Part shown: positions 57,198 through 64,000 of the stretch, piece by piece
Layout of the letters: each line of letters begins with the position of its first letter
How positions within the stretch are numbered: the first letter of the stretch is position 1
Origin: Azospirillum agricola
GTDB taxonomy: Bacteria; Pseudomonadota; Alphaproteobacteria; Azospirillales; Azospirillaceae
DNA: 64,000 nucleotides
Reading direction: 5' to 3'
Assembly: GCF_017876095.1 (NCBI RefSeq)
Contig: NZ_JAGINM010000007.1
Coordinates: 186,001-250,000, forward strand
Translations under genes and position numbers: made by a program
Notes under the pieces: generated by a model
Databases searched by the model: none
Seen by the model: the letters and a program-made list of their open reading frames with translations, nothing else
Told to the model about the DNA's origin: nothing

Positions 57198-59669
57198 TCA
57201 GACCGGGCGCGGGCCGTTCCGGCGGAGCGGCTCCATCGCCTCGGCGACGGCCCGTTGCAGGTCGCCGGCCATCACCGGCTTGTGCATGACCTGGAAATCG
57301 CCGGCCTCGGCCTCCTGCGCGCGGGCGGGGGCGGTGTCGCCGGTCACCAGGATTCCCGGCAGGATGCGGCCGAGCGCCAGACGGATCTCGCGGATCGCCT
57401 CGGTTCCCGTGCGGCCGTCGCGCAGCCGGTAATCGGCGACGATCACGTCGGGTGGCGGGCCATGGCGGACTAGTTCCAGCGCCTCGGCGCAGGATTCGGC
57501 GGCCAGCACCCGGTATCCCCACGCGGCCAGCATCGCCCGCAGGCCCTCGCGGACGATCTCGTCATCCTCGACCACCAGCACGGTGGCGGCGGGCGGCGGC
57601 TCCGGCGGGTCGGCGTCCCGTTCGGAGACCGTGCGGGGCGCGTCGGCCAGCGGCACCTCGACCATGAAGACGGAGCCCCGGCCCGGAACCGAGCGCAGGC
57701 TCACCGGATGGCCGAGCATCGCCGACAGACGGCGCACCACCGCCAGCCCGAGCCCCAGCCCCTGGTCGCGGTTGCGGCCGGCGTTGCCGACCTGCACGAA
57801 CTCCTGGAAGATGTCCTCCTGCTGGTCGGGCGGGATGCCGATGCCGGTGTCCCACACCTCGATCCGCAGGACGCCGCCGCGCCGGCGGCAGCCGATCAGG
57901 ATGCGGCCCCGGTCGGTGTAGCGCAGGGCGTTCTCCGCCAAATTCTGGAGAATGCGGCCGAGCAGCATCGGGTCGCTGCGGACGTGGGCGTGGCAAGGGA
58001 CGATGTGGAACAGCAGCCCCTTGCGGATGGCGACCGGCCGGCTGTTGGCCGAGACCCGCTCCAGCAGGTCGGCGACGGCGAAGACCTCCGGCGCCGGGGT
58101 CACCGCCCCCGCCTCCAGCCGCGAGACGTCGAGCAGCCCGTCCAGCAGCATCTTCAGGGCGCCCAGCGCCCGGTCCATGGTGTTCAGCACGTTGCGGGTC
58201 GCCGCGTCGGCGGCGCGGACCGACAGCACCTCCATCAGCAGCATCAGCGACTGCACCGGCTGGCGCAGGTCGTGGCTGGCGGCGGCCAGGAACTTGGACT
58301 TGGCGATGTTGGCGCGGTCGGCCTCGCGCCGCGCCTCGCTCAACGCGTCCTGCGCCCGCTTGTGCTCGGAGATGTCGCGCACGGTGGCGATCAGGTTGAC
58401 CAGCCGGCCGTCGTCGTCGCGCACCGGCGAGGCGCGCAGCTCCAGGCAGACGCGCGCGCCTCCCGGACCGCCGGGCCGTTCGAACTCGACGCGGGCGTCG
58501 CGCCCGACGAGGATGGCGTCGCGCAGGGGGGCCAGCAGCGCCGGGTCGGCGACCGCCCGCTCCAGCGCCCACAGCGCGCCATGGCCGGGAAGGCTGTGAT
58601 GGGCCAGCCCCATCAGCCGCTCCAGCGCCGGGTTGCCGTAGACGATGGGCATGCCCGGCCGGGTGGCGTCGGCGATCAGGACGCCGTCGCCGCTCCAGGC
58701 GATGGCGCGGTCGCGGATGCGCAGCGCGCGGTCGGCGCGGCGGCGCCATTGCAGCTCGATCACGAAGCCGGCGGTGAACAGCAGGATGACCGCCGTGGTG
58801 GCGATGGCCCAGCCGATGTAGAGCCGCGCGTTGTCACGCCAGGGGCCGAACACCGATTCCACGGATTCGCCGACGACGGCGACCAGCGCGTAGTCCTGCG
58901 CGCTGCGGTGGGCGAGGATGCGCTCCACCCCGTCCAGGCTGCTGACCGTCCGCAGATTGCCGTCCGGCCGGCTGACCATGCGGCGCCAGGAATCGGAGGC
59001 GAAGCCGCGTCCGGCCACCTGCTCGGCCATGTCGTGGCGGGCGAGCATGGTTCCGTCGGTGCGCAGCAGCGCCACGCTCGCCTCCGCCGGCAGGCCGAGC
59101 ACGCGGTAGAAATGCAGGAAGGCCGCCACCGGGACGTCGGCCACCGCGACGCCGGCGAAGGCGCCGGACGGGGTTTCCAGGCGGCGCGAGACGGGGATCA
59201 GCAGGTCGTTGCTGTCGGGCGCCAGATAGGGCGTGCCGATGACCACCCGGCGCCGTCCCGATGCCCGCTGCGTCTCGAACTCGTCCCGTCCGGTGATCGC
59301 GGCGCGGAAGGCCGAGCGGCCCGACTCCATGGTCAGCAGCCCTTTGGCGTCGTAGACGCGCACGCCCATCACCAGCCCCTCCTCGAAGGCGCGGCGGGAA
59401 GGGAGCTGCATCGCGCGGTTCTGGTCGGCGTGGGCCACCAGATCGAACAGCAGATCGTCCACCCGGCGGAAGGTGGCGACCGCGTGCTCCTCGACCAGCC
59501 GGGCCATGACGGTGGTCTTCTGCCGGGCGGTCAGGTCGAGCAGCCGCTCCTCGCGGCCGATTCGGTCGATGAGGATCCACCACAGGGCGGCGAGTCCCAG
59601 CGCCACCGCGAGCGCCGGCAGGACGAGCCGGCCTTCGATCTTCAGCAGGAACCTGACAGCCCGTCTCAC
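57198..59669 (-). CDS. Hybrid sensor histidine kinase/response regulator with Cache sensor
   Basis: 823 residues from GTG 59669 (GGGAGAG upstream). Membrane segments (LVLPALAVALGLAALWWILI; IGWAIATTAVILLFTAGFVI) bracket a periplasmic dCache-like sensor (GVRVYDAKGLLTMESGRS, VVIGTPYLAPDSNDLLIPVS). Then PAS, HisKA (KSKFLAAASHDLRQPVQSL), HATPase (ILQNLAENALRY, DTGIGIP, GLGLGLAVVRRLSAMLGH) and a receiver domain (LVVEDDEIVREGL, DVIVADYRLRDG, HKPV). It ends 15 bases from the convergent PAS kinase. The DLRQP-type H-box marks the family common in alphaproteobacteria. Confidence 0.92.
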   Translation of the reverse strand: MRRAVRFLLKIEGRLVLPALAVALGLAALWWILIDRIGREERLLDLTARQKTTVMARLVEEHAVATFRRVDDLLFDLVAHADQNRAMQLPSRRAFEEGLVMGVRVYDAKGLLTMESGRSAFRAAITGRDEFETQRASGRRRVVIGTPYLAPDSNDLLIPVSRRLETPSGAFAGVAVADVPVAAFLHFYRVLGLPAEASVALLRTDGTMLARHDMAEQVAGRGFASDSWRRMVSRPDGNLRTVSSLDGVERILAHRSAQDYALVAVVGESVESVFGPWRDNARLYIGWAIATTAVILLFTAGFVIELQWRRRADRALRIRDRAIAWSGDGVLIADATRPGMPIVYGNPALERLMGLAHHSLPGHGALWALERAVADPALLAPLRDAILVGRDARVEFERPGGPGGARVCLELRASPVRDDDGRLVNLIATVRDISEHKRAQDALSEARREADRANIAKSKFLAAASHDLRQPVQSLMLLMEVLSVRAADAATRNVLNTMDRALGALKMLLDGLLDVSRLEAGAVTPAPEVFAVADLLERVSANSRPVAIRKGLLFHIVPCHAHVRSDPMLLGRILQNLAENALRYTDRGRILIGCRRRGGVLRIEVWDTGIGIPPDQQEDIFQEFVQVGNAGRNRDQGLGLGLAVVRRLSAMLGHPVSLRSVPGRGSVFMVEVPLADAPRTVSERDADPPEPPPAATVLVVEDDEIVREGLRAMLAAWGYRVLAAESCAEALELVRHGPPPDVIVADYRLRDGRTGTEAIREIRLALGRILPGILVTGDTAPARAQEAEAGDFQVMHKPVMAGDLQRAVAEAMEPLRRNGPRPV

Positions 59670-59888
59670 ACCCTCTCCCGCCGGCAAGCGCGATCCGAAG
59701 CGGCCATCGCCGTCACCGGAACCGGGACGGCAGGTTGGCGAACGGCGGCCAGCATGCAGCAATGGACGTGCCGAAGCAACGCCCATACTCGTTCCAGGGT
59801 GGCGCCGTCCGGGATATTTTCCACTTCCGCGCAAGTCGGGCGAAAGGAGGGCTTTGCCGGGCCCGGCGAGCCCGCTATACCGCGCCGC

Positions 59889-61454
59889 ATGAGCTTCGCC
59901 CGCGCCATCGCCACCGTCGGCGGCCTGACCCTGCTGAGCCGGCTCGCCGGCTTCGCCCGCGACATCCTGACCGCGTCGGTGCTCGGGGCGGGGCCGGTGG
60001 CCGACGCCTTCTTCGTCGCGCTCAAGCTGCCCAACCTGTTCCGCCGCCTGTTCGCCGAGGGGGCGTTCGGGGTTGCCTTCGTCCCGCTCTTCGCGGCGGA
60101 ACTCCAGACGCGCGGGCGCCGCGCCGCCGTCCGCTTCGCCGAGGAGGCGCTGGCCGTGCTGATCGCGGCGCTGCTGCCCTTCACGCTGGCCGCCATCGCC
60201 GCGATGCCCTGGCTGATGCACGGGCTGGCGCCCGGCTTCGGCGACGAGCCGGCGAAGTTCGCGTTGGCGGTCGACATGGCGCGGCTGACCTTTCCCTATC
60301 TGATGCTGATCTCGCTGGTCGCCCTGCTCGGGGGGATCCTCAACGCGCTGGACCGTTTCGGTCCCTTCGCGGCGGCGCCCATCGCCTTCAACCTGACGCT
60401 GGTCGCCGCCCTGCTGGTCGCCCCCCGGATGGGGCTGGAGCCGGGGACGGCGATGGCGGCGGCGGTCACGCTGTCGGGCGTGGTCCAACTCGTCTGGATG
60501 GCCTGGGCCTGCCGCGCCGCCGGCGTCGTGCTGCGGCTGCGGGCGCCCCGGATCAGCGAGGGGATGCGGCGGCTGTTCCGGCTGATCGGGCCGGGGGCGC
60601 TGGGGGCCGGGGTCATGCAGATCAACCTGTTCCTCAACATCGTGCTGGCCTCCCTGCTGCCGTCCGGGGCGGTGTCCTTCCTCTATTACGCCGACCGGCT
60701 GAACCAGATGCCGCTCGGCGTCATCGGCATCGCCATCGGCACCGCGCTGCTGCCGGTGCTGGCCCGCCATGCGGCGGCCGGCGACGAGCGGATGGTGCGC
60801 CATTACCTGAGCCGCGCCCTGGAGTTCAGTCTGCTGGTCGGCCTGCCGGCGGCGGTGGCGCTCGGGGTGTCGGGCGGCCCGATCGTCGCCGTGCTGTTCG
60901 AGCGCGGCGCCTTCGGACCGGCGGAGACGCACGCGACCGCGCTGGCGCTCGCCGCCTACGCGGTCGGCATCCCGGCCTATGTGATCGTGAAGTCGCTGAA
61001 CGCCGCCTTCTTCGCCCGCCACGACACCGCGACCCCGGTGCGCGTCGCCATCGTGGTGACGGTCGCCACCGCGCTGCTGGCGCTGGCGCTGCTGCCGGCG
61101 CTCGGGCATGTCGGCATCGCGCTCGCCACCGGGCTGACGGCCTGGCTGGACGTCGGGCTGCTGGCGCTGGCGCTGCACCGGCGTGGCCGGCTGGCGCTCG
61201 ACGAGCGGCTGATCCGGCGGACTCCGCGAATCGTCGCGGCGGCGGCGGGCATGGGGGTGGCGCTGGCGGCGGGCGGCGCCGTGCTGGCGCCGTGGCTCGC
61301 CCACCCGGCGACGCTCGTGCGATTCGGCGCCCTGGCGCTGCTGGTGGCCGGCGGGGCGGCGGTGTTCGGCGGGCTGGCGCAGGGACTGGGCGGGGCGAGC
61401 GTCGCCGACCTCAAGGGCTTCCTGAAGCGGGAGCCGGGGGACGCGCAGGCGTGA
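59889..61454 (+). CDS. murJ: Lipid II flippase MurJ
   Basis: 521 residues with about fourteen membrane helices. The MviN signature is clear: GLTLLSRLAGFARDILTASV, ADAFFVALKLPNLFRRLFAE, AFGVAFVPLFAAEL. Further conserved stretches are LYYADRLNQMPLGVIGIAIG and LPVLARHAAAGDERM. It flips lipid II to the periplasmic face for peptidoglycan synthesis. Confidence 0.95.
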   Translation: MSFARAIATVGGLTLLSRLAGFARDILTASVLGAGPVADAFFVALKLPNLFRRLFAEGAFGVAFVPLFAAELQTRGRRAAVRFAEEALAVLIAALLPFTLAAIAAMPWLMHGLAPGFGDEPAKFALAVDMARLTFPYLMLISLVALLGGILNALDRFGPFAAAPIAFNLTLVAALLVAPRMGLEPGTAMAAAVTLSGVVQLVWMAWACRAAGVVLRLRAPRISEGMRRLFRLIGPGALGAGVMQINLFLNIVLASLLPSGAVSFLYYADRLNQMPLGVIGIAIGTALLPVLARHAAAGDERMVRHYLSRALEFSLLVGLPAAVALGVSGGPIVAVLFERGAFGPAETHATALALAAYAVGIPAYVIVKSLNAAFFARHDTATPVRVAIVVTVATALLALALLPALGHVGIALATGLTAWLDVGLLALALHRRGRLALDERLIRRTPRIVAAAAGMGVALAAGGAVLAPWLAHPATLVRFGALALLVAGGAAVFGGLAQGLGGASVADLKGFLKREPGDAQA

Positions 61455-61472
61455 CCGGCGCGCCTCCCGCCG

Positions 61473-61796
61473 TCAGACGCGGCGGCGGCCGGCGATGACC
61501 AGGGCGATTCCCCCGAGCACGGCGGCCGACGATACGGCCAGGACCAGACCGATTCCCTCGCCCAGCGTCGCGGCGGCGCCCAGCACGGTGATGACCGGAA
61601 CGCTGAGCTGGACCGCCGCGGCGCGGGCGGCGATTCGGACGGCCGTGAAGACGGCGGGGTCGATCGTCGTCTGGATCAGGGCCAGCCGGCAGAGGATGGA
61701 GTTGGCGGCGAAGCCCAGCATCGCCGCGCCGGTGAGCAGGGCGGTGCGCCCCCGGCCAAGGCCGGCGGGGCGAGGTGGCGAAGGGCGCTGGTCCAT
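61473..61796 (-). pseudogene. DMT (EamA) transporter with most of the protein deleted
   Basis: The N-terminus of a ten-helix DMT exporter (LLTGAAMLGFAANSILCRLA, DPAVFTAVRIAARA) is joined in frame to its C-terminus (AAVQLSVPVITVLGAAATLG, LAVSSAAVLGGIALVIAG). About 180 residues expected in between are absent. The fusion near codon 60 gives a 107-residue protein with three or four helices, unlikely to transport. It looks like a large internal deletion that happened to keep the frame. Confidence 0.7.
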
Positions 61797-61996
61797 CGTG
61801 GGTCTGATCACTGCCATGGTCTCGCGAGGGTCTCCGGAAAGGCCGGGGGCCACGGGGGCCACCGGCGGCTGCTGGGGTGCCGGATCGTCAGTATCCACAT
61901 CAAAAAGACTGTGCATATCCGACTTATGGACGAAGCGCCCCGGCCCATCATCCTGAACGCCCTTGACGGTCGCCGCCGCCGGACGTACAAGCGGAT

Positions 61997-62057
61997 TCAC
62001 GTGGTGATTTGGTCGACCGGCTTGCGGGCCACGTAAAACAATCCGCTAAAAAGGTCC
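61997..62057 (+). ncRNA. SAM-II (metA-type) riboswitch
   Basis: The conserved H-type pseudoknot aptamer is present: CACGTGGTGATTTGGTCGAC, then CGGCTTGCGGGCCACGTAAA, and CCGCTAAAAAGG as the 3' pairing strand. SAM-II elements precede metA, metZ and related genes in alphaproteobacteria and shut off expression when S-adenosylmethionine binds. It lies about 100 bases before the metZ start codon. Confidence 0.92.
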
Positions 62058-62069
62058 GAGCCGCGTCCG

Positions 62070-62100
62070 CGCCTCGACCCGATCGGTCGGGGCGTTTTTT
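62070..62100 (+). terminator. Rho-independent terminator between the SAM-II aptamer and metZ
   Basis: CGCCTCGACC (62070-62079), loop CGATC, GGTCGGGGCG (62085-62094): a 10-bp stem with one G-T pair, followed by TTTTTT (62095-62100). It starts 13 bases after the aptamer and ends 52 bases before the metZ start, so the riboswitch could work by attenuating transcription. Confidence 0.75.
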
Positions 62101-62152
62101 CGTTTGTGGCCGGCTTCGCCCCACCGGCGGCATTCGAGGGGAGAGTCGCGTC

Positions 62153-63361
62153 GTGTCGCGCACCGATCATCGCAATCCGAACGTCTCGGGGCTGCGGCCC
62201 CGGTCCAAGCTGGTCCATGGCGGCACCCGCCGCTCGTCCTTCGACGAGACCTGCGAGGCCCTGTACCAGACCTCCGGTTTCGTCTACGGCTCGGCCGAGG
62301 AGGCGGAGCACGCCTTCGCCAACGACGGCGCCCGCCACGTCTACGGCCGTTTCCGCAACCCGACCACCGCGATGTTCGAGGACCGGCTGGCCGAGTACGA
62401 GGGCGCCGGCTGGGCCTGCGCCACCGCCAGCGGCATGGCGGCCGTGCATGGGGCGCTGATGAGCGGCCTGCGCGCCGGCGACCGTGTGGTCGCGCCGCGT
62501 TCGCTGTTCATCTCCTGCTACTGGATCGTCAAGGAACTCTGCCCGCGCTTCGGCATCGAGGCGGTGTTCGTCGACGGCACCGACCTGTCGGCCTGGGAGG
62601 AGGCGCTGTCCAGGCCGGCCAAGGCGGTGTTCCTGGAAACCCCGTCGAATCCGGGGCTGGAGGTCGTCGACCTCGCCGCCGTCTGCGATCTGGCGCACAA
62701 GGCCGGCGCCGTGGTGGTGGTCGACAACGCCTTCGCCACCCCGGTTCTCCAGCGCCCGTTCGAGTTCGGCGCCGATGTCGTCATCTATTCGGCGACCAAG
62801 CACATCGACGGGCAGGGCCGCTGCCTGGGCGGCGTCATCCTGGCCAAGGATGCCAAATACGGCGCCGAGGTCATCCACCCCTTCCTGCGCCACACCGGGC
62901 CGACGTTGTCGCCCTTCAACGCCTGGCTGCTGCTGAAGGGGATGGAGACGCTGGAGCTGCGGGTCCAGGCGCAGTCGGCCGCCGCCTTCCAGGTCGCCCA
63001 GTTCCTGGAGACGCACCCGAAGGTGGAGCGCGTGCTCTACCCGCTGCTCGCCAGCCACCCGCAGCACGATCTGGTGCGCAAGCAGATGACCGGCGGCGGC
63101 AACATGCTGTCGATCTTCCTGAAGGGCGGCAAGGCCGAGGCGTTCAACACGCTGAACGGCCTGCGCATGGTGATGATCTCCAACAATCTCGGCGATTCGA
63201 AGAGCCTCGTCACCCATCCGGCGACCACCACCCACTGCAAGCTGACCGACGAGGAGAAGGCGTCGGCGAAGATCCTGCCGGGCCTGCTGCGCCTGTCGGT
63301 CGGGCTGGAGGATCCGCAGGACATCGTGGAAGATCTCGACCGCGCGCTCGCCGAGGCGTAA
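62153..63361 (+). CDS. metZ: O-succinylhomoserine sulfhydrylase
   Basis: 402 residues from GTG 62153, chosen for the GAGGGGAG upstream and because the preceding codons lie in the terminator/riboswitch. A Cys/Met-metabolism PLP enzyme: LVHGGTRRSSFDETCEALYQ, HVYGRFRNPTTAMFEDRLAE, FLETPSNPGLEVVDL and the PLP lysine in IYSATKHIDGQGRCLGG. It makes homocysteine directly from O-succinylhomoserine and sulfide. The SAM-II riboswitch upstream confirms a methionine-pathway role. Confidence 0.94.
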   Translation: MSRTDHRNPNVSGLRPRSKLVHGGTRRSSFDETCEALYQTSGFVYGSAEEAEHAFANDGARHVYGRFRNPTTAMFEDRLAEYEGAGWACATASGMAAVHGALMSGLRAGDRVVAPRSLFISCYWIVKELCPRFGIEAVFVDGTDLSAWEEALSRPAKAVFLETPSNPGLEVVDLAAVCDLAHKAGAVVVVDNAFATPVLQRPFEFGADVVIYSATKHIDGQGRCLGGVILAKDAKYGAEVIHPFLRHTGPTLSPFNAWLLLKGMETLELRVQAQSAAAFQVAQFLETHPKVERVLYPLLASHPQHDLVRKQMTGGGNMLSIFLKGGKAEAFNTLNGLRMVMISNNLGDSKSLVTHPATTTHCKLTDEEKASAKILPGLLRLSVGLEDPQDIVEDLDRALAEA

Positions 63362-63381
63362 AGATCGTGCCGGAACCTATG

Positions 63382-63392
63382 TTGCAGTGCAG
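63382..63392 (+). promoter_or_regulatory. TGC-rich element before the phasin gene (possible PhaR site)
   Basis: TTGCAGTGCAG, 41 bases before the phasin start, resembles the TGC/GCA-rich sites bound by PhaR, the usual repressor of phasin genes. Pattern match by eye only. Confidence 0.3.
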
Positions 63393-63433
63393 CGTTGAGG
63401 CTCCGGCAACGATATCCAGCGAGGTGTTGAGGA

Positions 63434-63949
63434 ATGGCAGTCTACAGAACCGGCAAGGATCATCCCGCGGAGCGCCTGTGCGCCGTGGCCGGTCACCTCG
63501 CCAAGACGGGCATGCGCAGCGGCGAGATGGGGGTCGCCGCCGCGCAGACCATCGGCTACCGCACCGCCATGATGGCGGCCGCCATAGGAAACCCGATCGA
63601 CTTCGCCAACCCGGAGTTCATCCGCATGGGGTCGGAGAAGGTGGAGGCCTCGGTCGAGGCCTTCCACGCCGTCGCCACCGGGCTCGGTGAATTCTCCAAC
63701 GCCTGGATGACGATGCTGGCCAAGCAGGCGCAGGCGGCGACCGCGGTGTTCGGGGGGCTCAGCGCCTGCCGCTCGCCGGCCGACCTCGCCGGCATCCAGC
63801 AGCGCGCCATCGCCGAGGCGGTGGACGCCGGAATCCACGCCAGCCTGCGTCTGGTCGAGGCCGCCGCCACCCTGACCGCCGCCGGCATCAACCCGGCCTA
63901 CCGCAAGGTCCGTGCCAACGCCCGCCGTCTGGCGCGCGAGGCGGCCTGA
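63434..63949 (+). CDS. Phasin-like protein
   Basis: 171 residues, almost entirely helical, without signal peptide. The segments ANPEFIRMGSEKVEASVEAF, ATGLGEFSNAWMTMLAKQAQ, AATAVFGGLSACRSPADLAG and IQQRAIAEAVDAGIHASLRL follow the phasin pattern (alternating Ala-rich amphipathic helices and the 'CRSPADL..IQ' turn). Phasins coat polyhydroxyalkanoate granules. An unusual, more basic C-terminus ends KVRANARRLAREAA. No terminator is seen before the window ends. Confidence 0.85.
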   Translation: MAVYRTGKDHPAERLCAVAGHLAKTGMRSGEMGVAAAQTIGYRTAMMAAAIGNPIDFANPEFIRMGSEKVEASVEAFHAVATGLGEFSNAWMTMLAKQAQAATAVFGGLSACRSPADLAGIQQRAIAEAVDAGIHASLRLVEAAATLTAAGINPAYRKVRANARRLAREAA

Positions 63950-64000
63950 CCGTTTCCGACCGCTTGCAGAGCGTCCGGCCGACCGGCGGGGGATCCCCTC

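Noticed and set aside
57198..61304. A 1368-codon open frame on the minus strand extending far beyond the hybrid kinase
   Set aside because: Everything upstream of 59669 in that frame lies antisense to murJ and has Arg/Gly/His/Gln-rich composition typical of a shadow frame in GC-rich DNA.

Overview
KIND OF ORGANISM. The window is uniformly very GC-rich, with short intergenic gaps. Its conserved blocks are alphaproteobacterial: lptG-surA-pdxA, rpoZ-rsh-pdxJ-acpS-lepB-rnc-era, a SAM-II riboswitch before metZ, a phasin, a bacterial leucyltransferase (bpt) and etfBA. The gene set and style (many PAS sensors, TRAP transporters, several Tat-exported binding proteins, MotB and an MCP) suggest a free-living, motile Rhodospirillales bacterium, most likely close to Azospirillum. 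That assignment is inference; no rRNA or other marker was seen. No tRNA, rRNA, CRISPR array, prophage or intact insertion sequence was found. REGION 1 (1-15.6 kb) is an accessory sulfur-acquisition island. It holds the end of one ABC permease, an XRE repressor stub, an acyl-CoA-dehydrogenase-like flavoenzyme with an OsmC protein, a TetR repressor, a complete ABC importer (binding protein, permease, ATPase), a periplasmic rhodanese with a YeeE/YedE (TsuA-like) thiosulfate channel, a groES-groEL pair, and a second binding protein and permease with a small cysteine-rich membrane protein. Three copies of one operator-like palindrome tie the TetR gene to the OsmC operon, the ABC operon and a third site. 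Broken genes sit among these: an ornithine-cyclodeaminase relative, a fatty-acid desaturase, an aminotransferase tail and a MetQ scrap. REGION 2 (15.8-29.7 kb) is core housekeeping: guaA, a GNAT, lptG, surA, pdxA, a NYN nuclease-fold protein, rpoZ, the (p)ppGpp enzyme rsh, pdxJ, acpS, lepB, rnc and era. REGION 3 (29.7-41.8 kb) holds a palindromic repeat, a CxxCxxCC protein, a PAS-PAS-PAS-GGDEF-EAL protein with a degenerate GGDEF, recO, parC, a TakP-like TRAP system split into convergent units, and a chemoreceptor. REGION 4 (41.8-49.4 kb, mostly minus strand) has bpt, an alpha-E / ATP-grasp pair, motB, a flavin reductase, several small proteins and an SCP2 protein. REGION 5 (49.4-55.2 kb) is a fatty-acid catabolism module: fadD, a LiuR-like MerR regulator, a thioesterase and etfBA. 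A MerR-type palindrome occurs before both fadD and merR. REGION 6 (55.2-64 kb) has two convergent sensor kinases, murJ, a collapsed DMT transporter, a SAM-II riboswitch with its own terminator before metZ, and a phasin.
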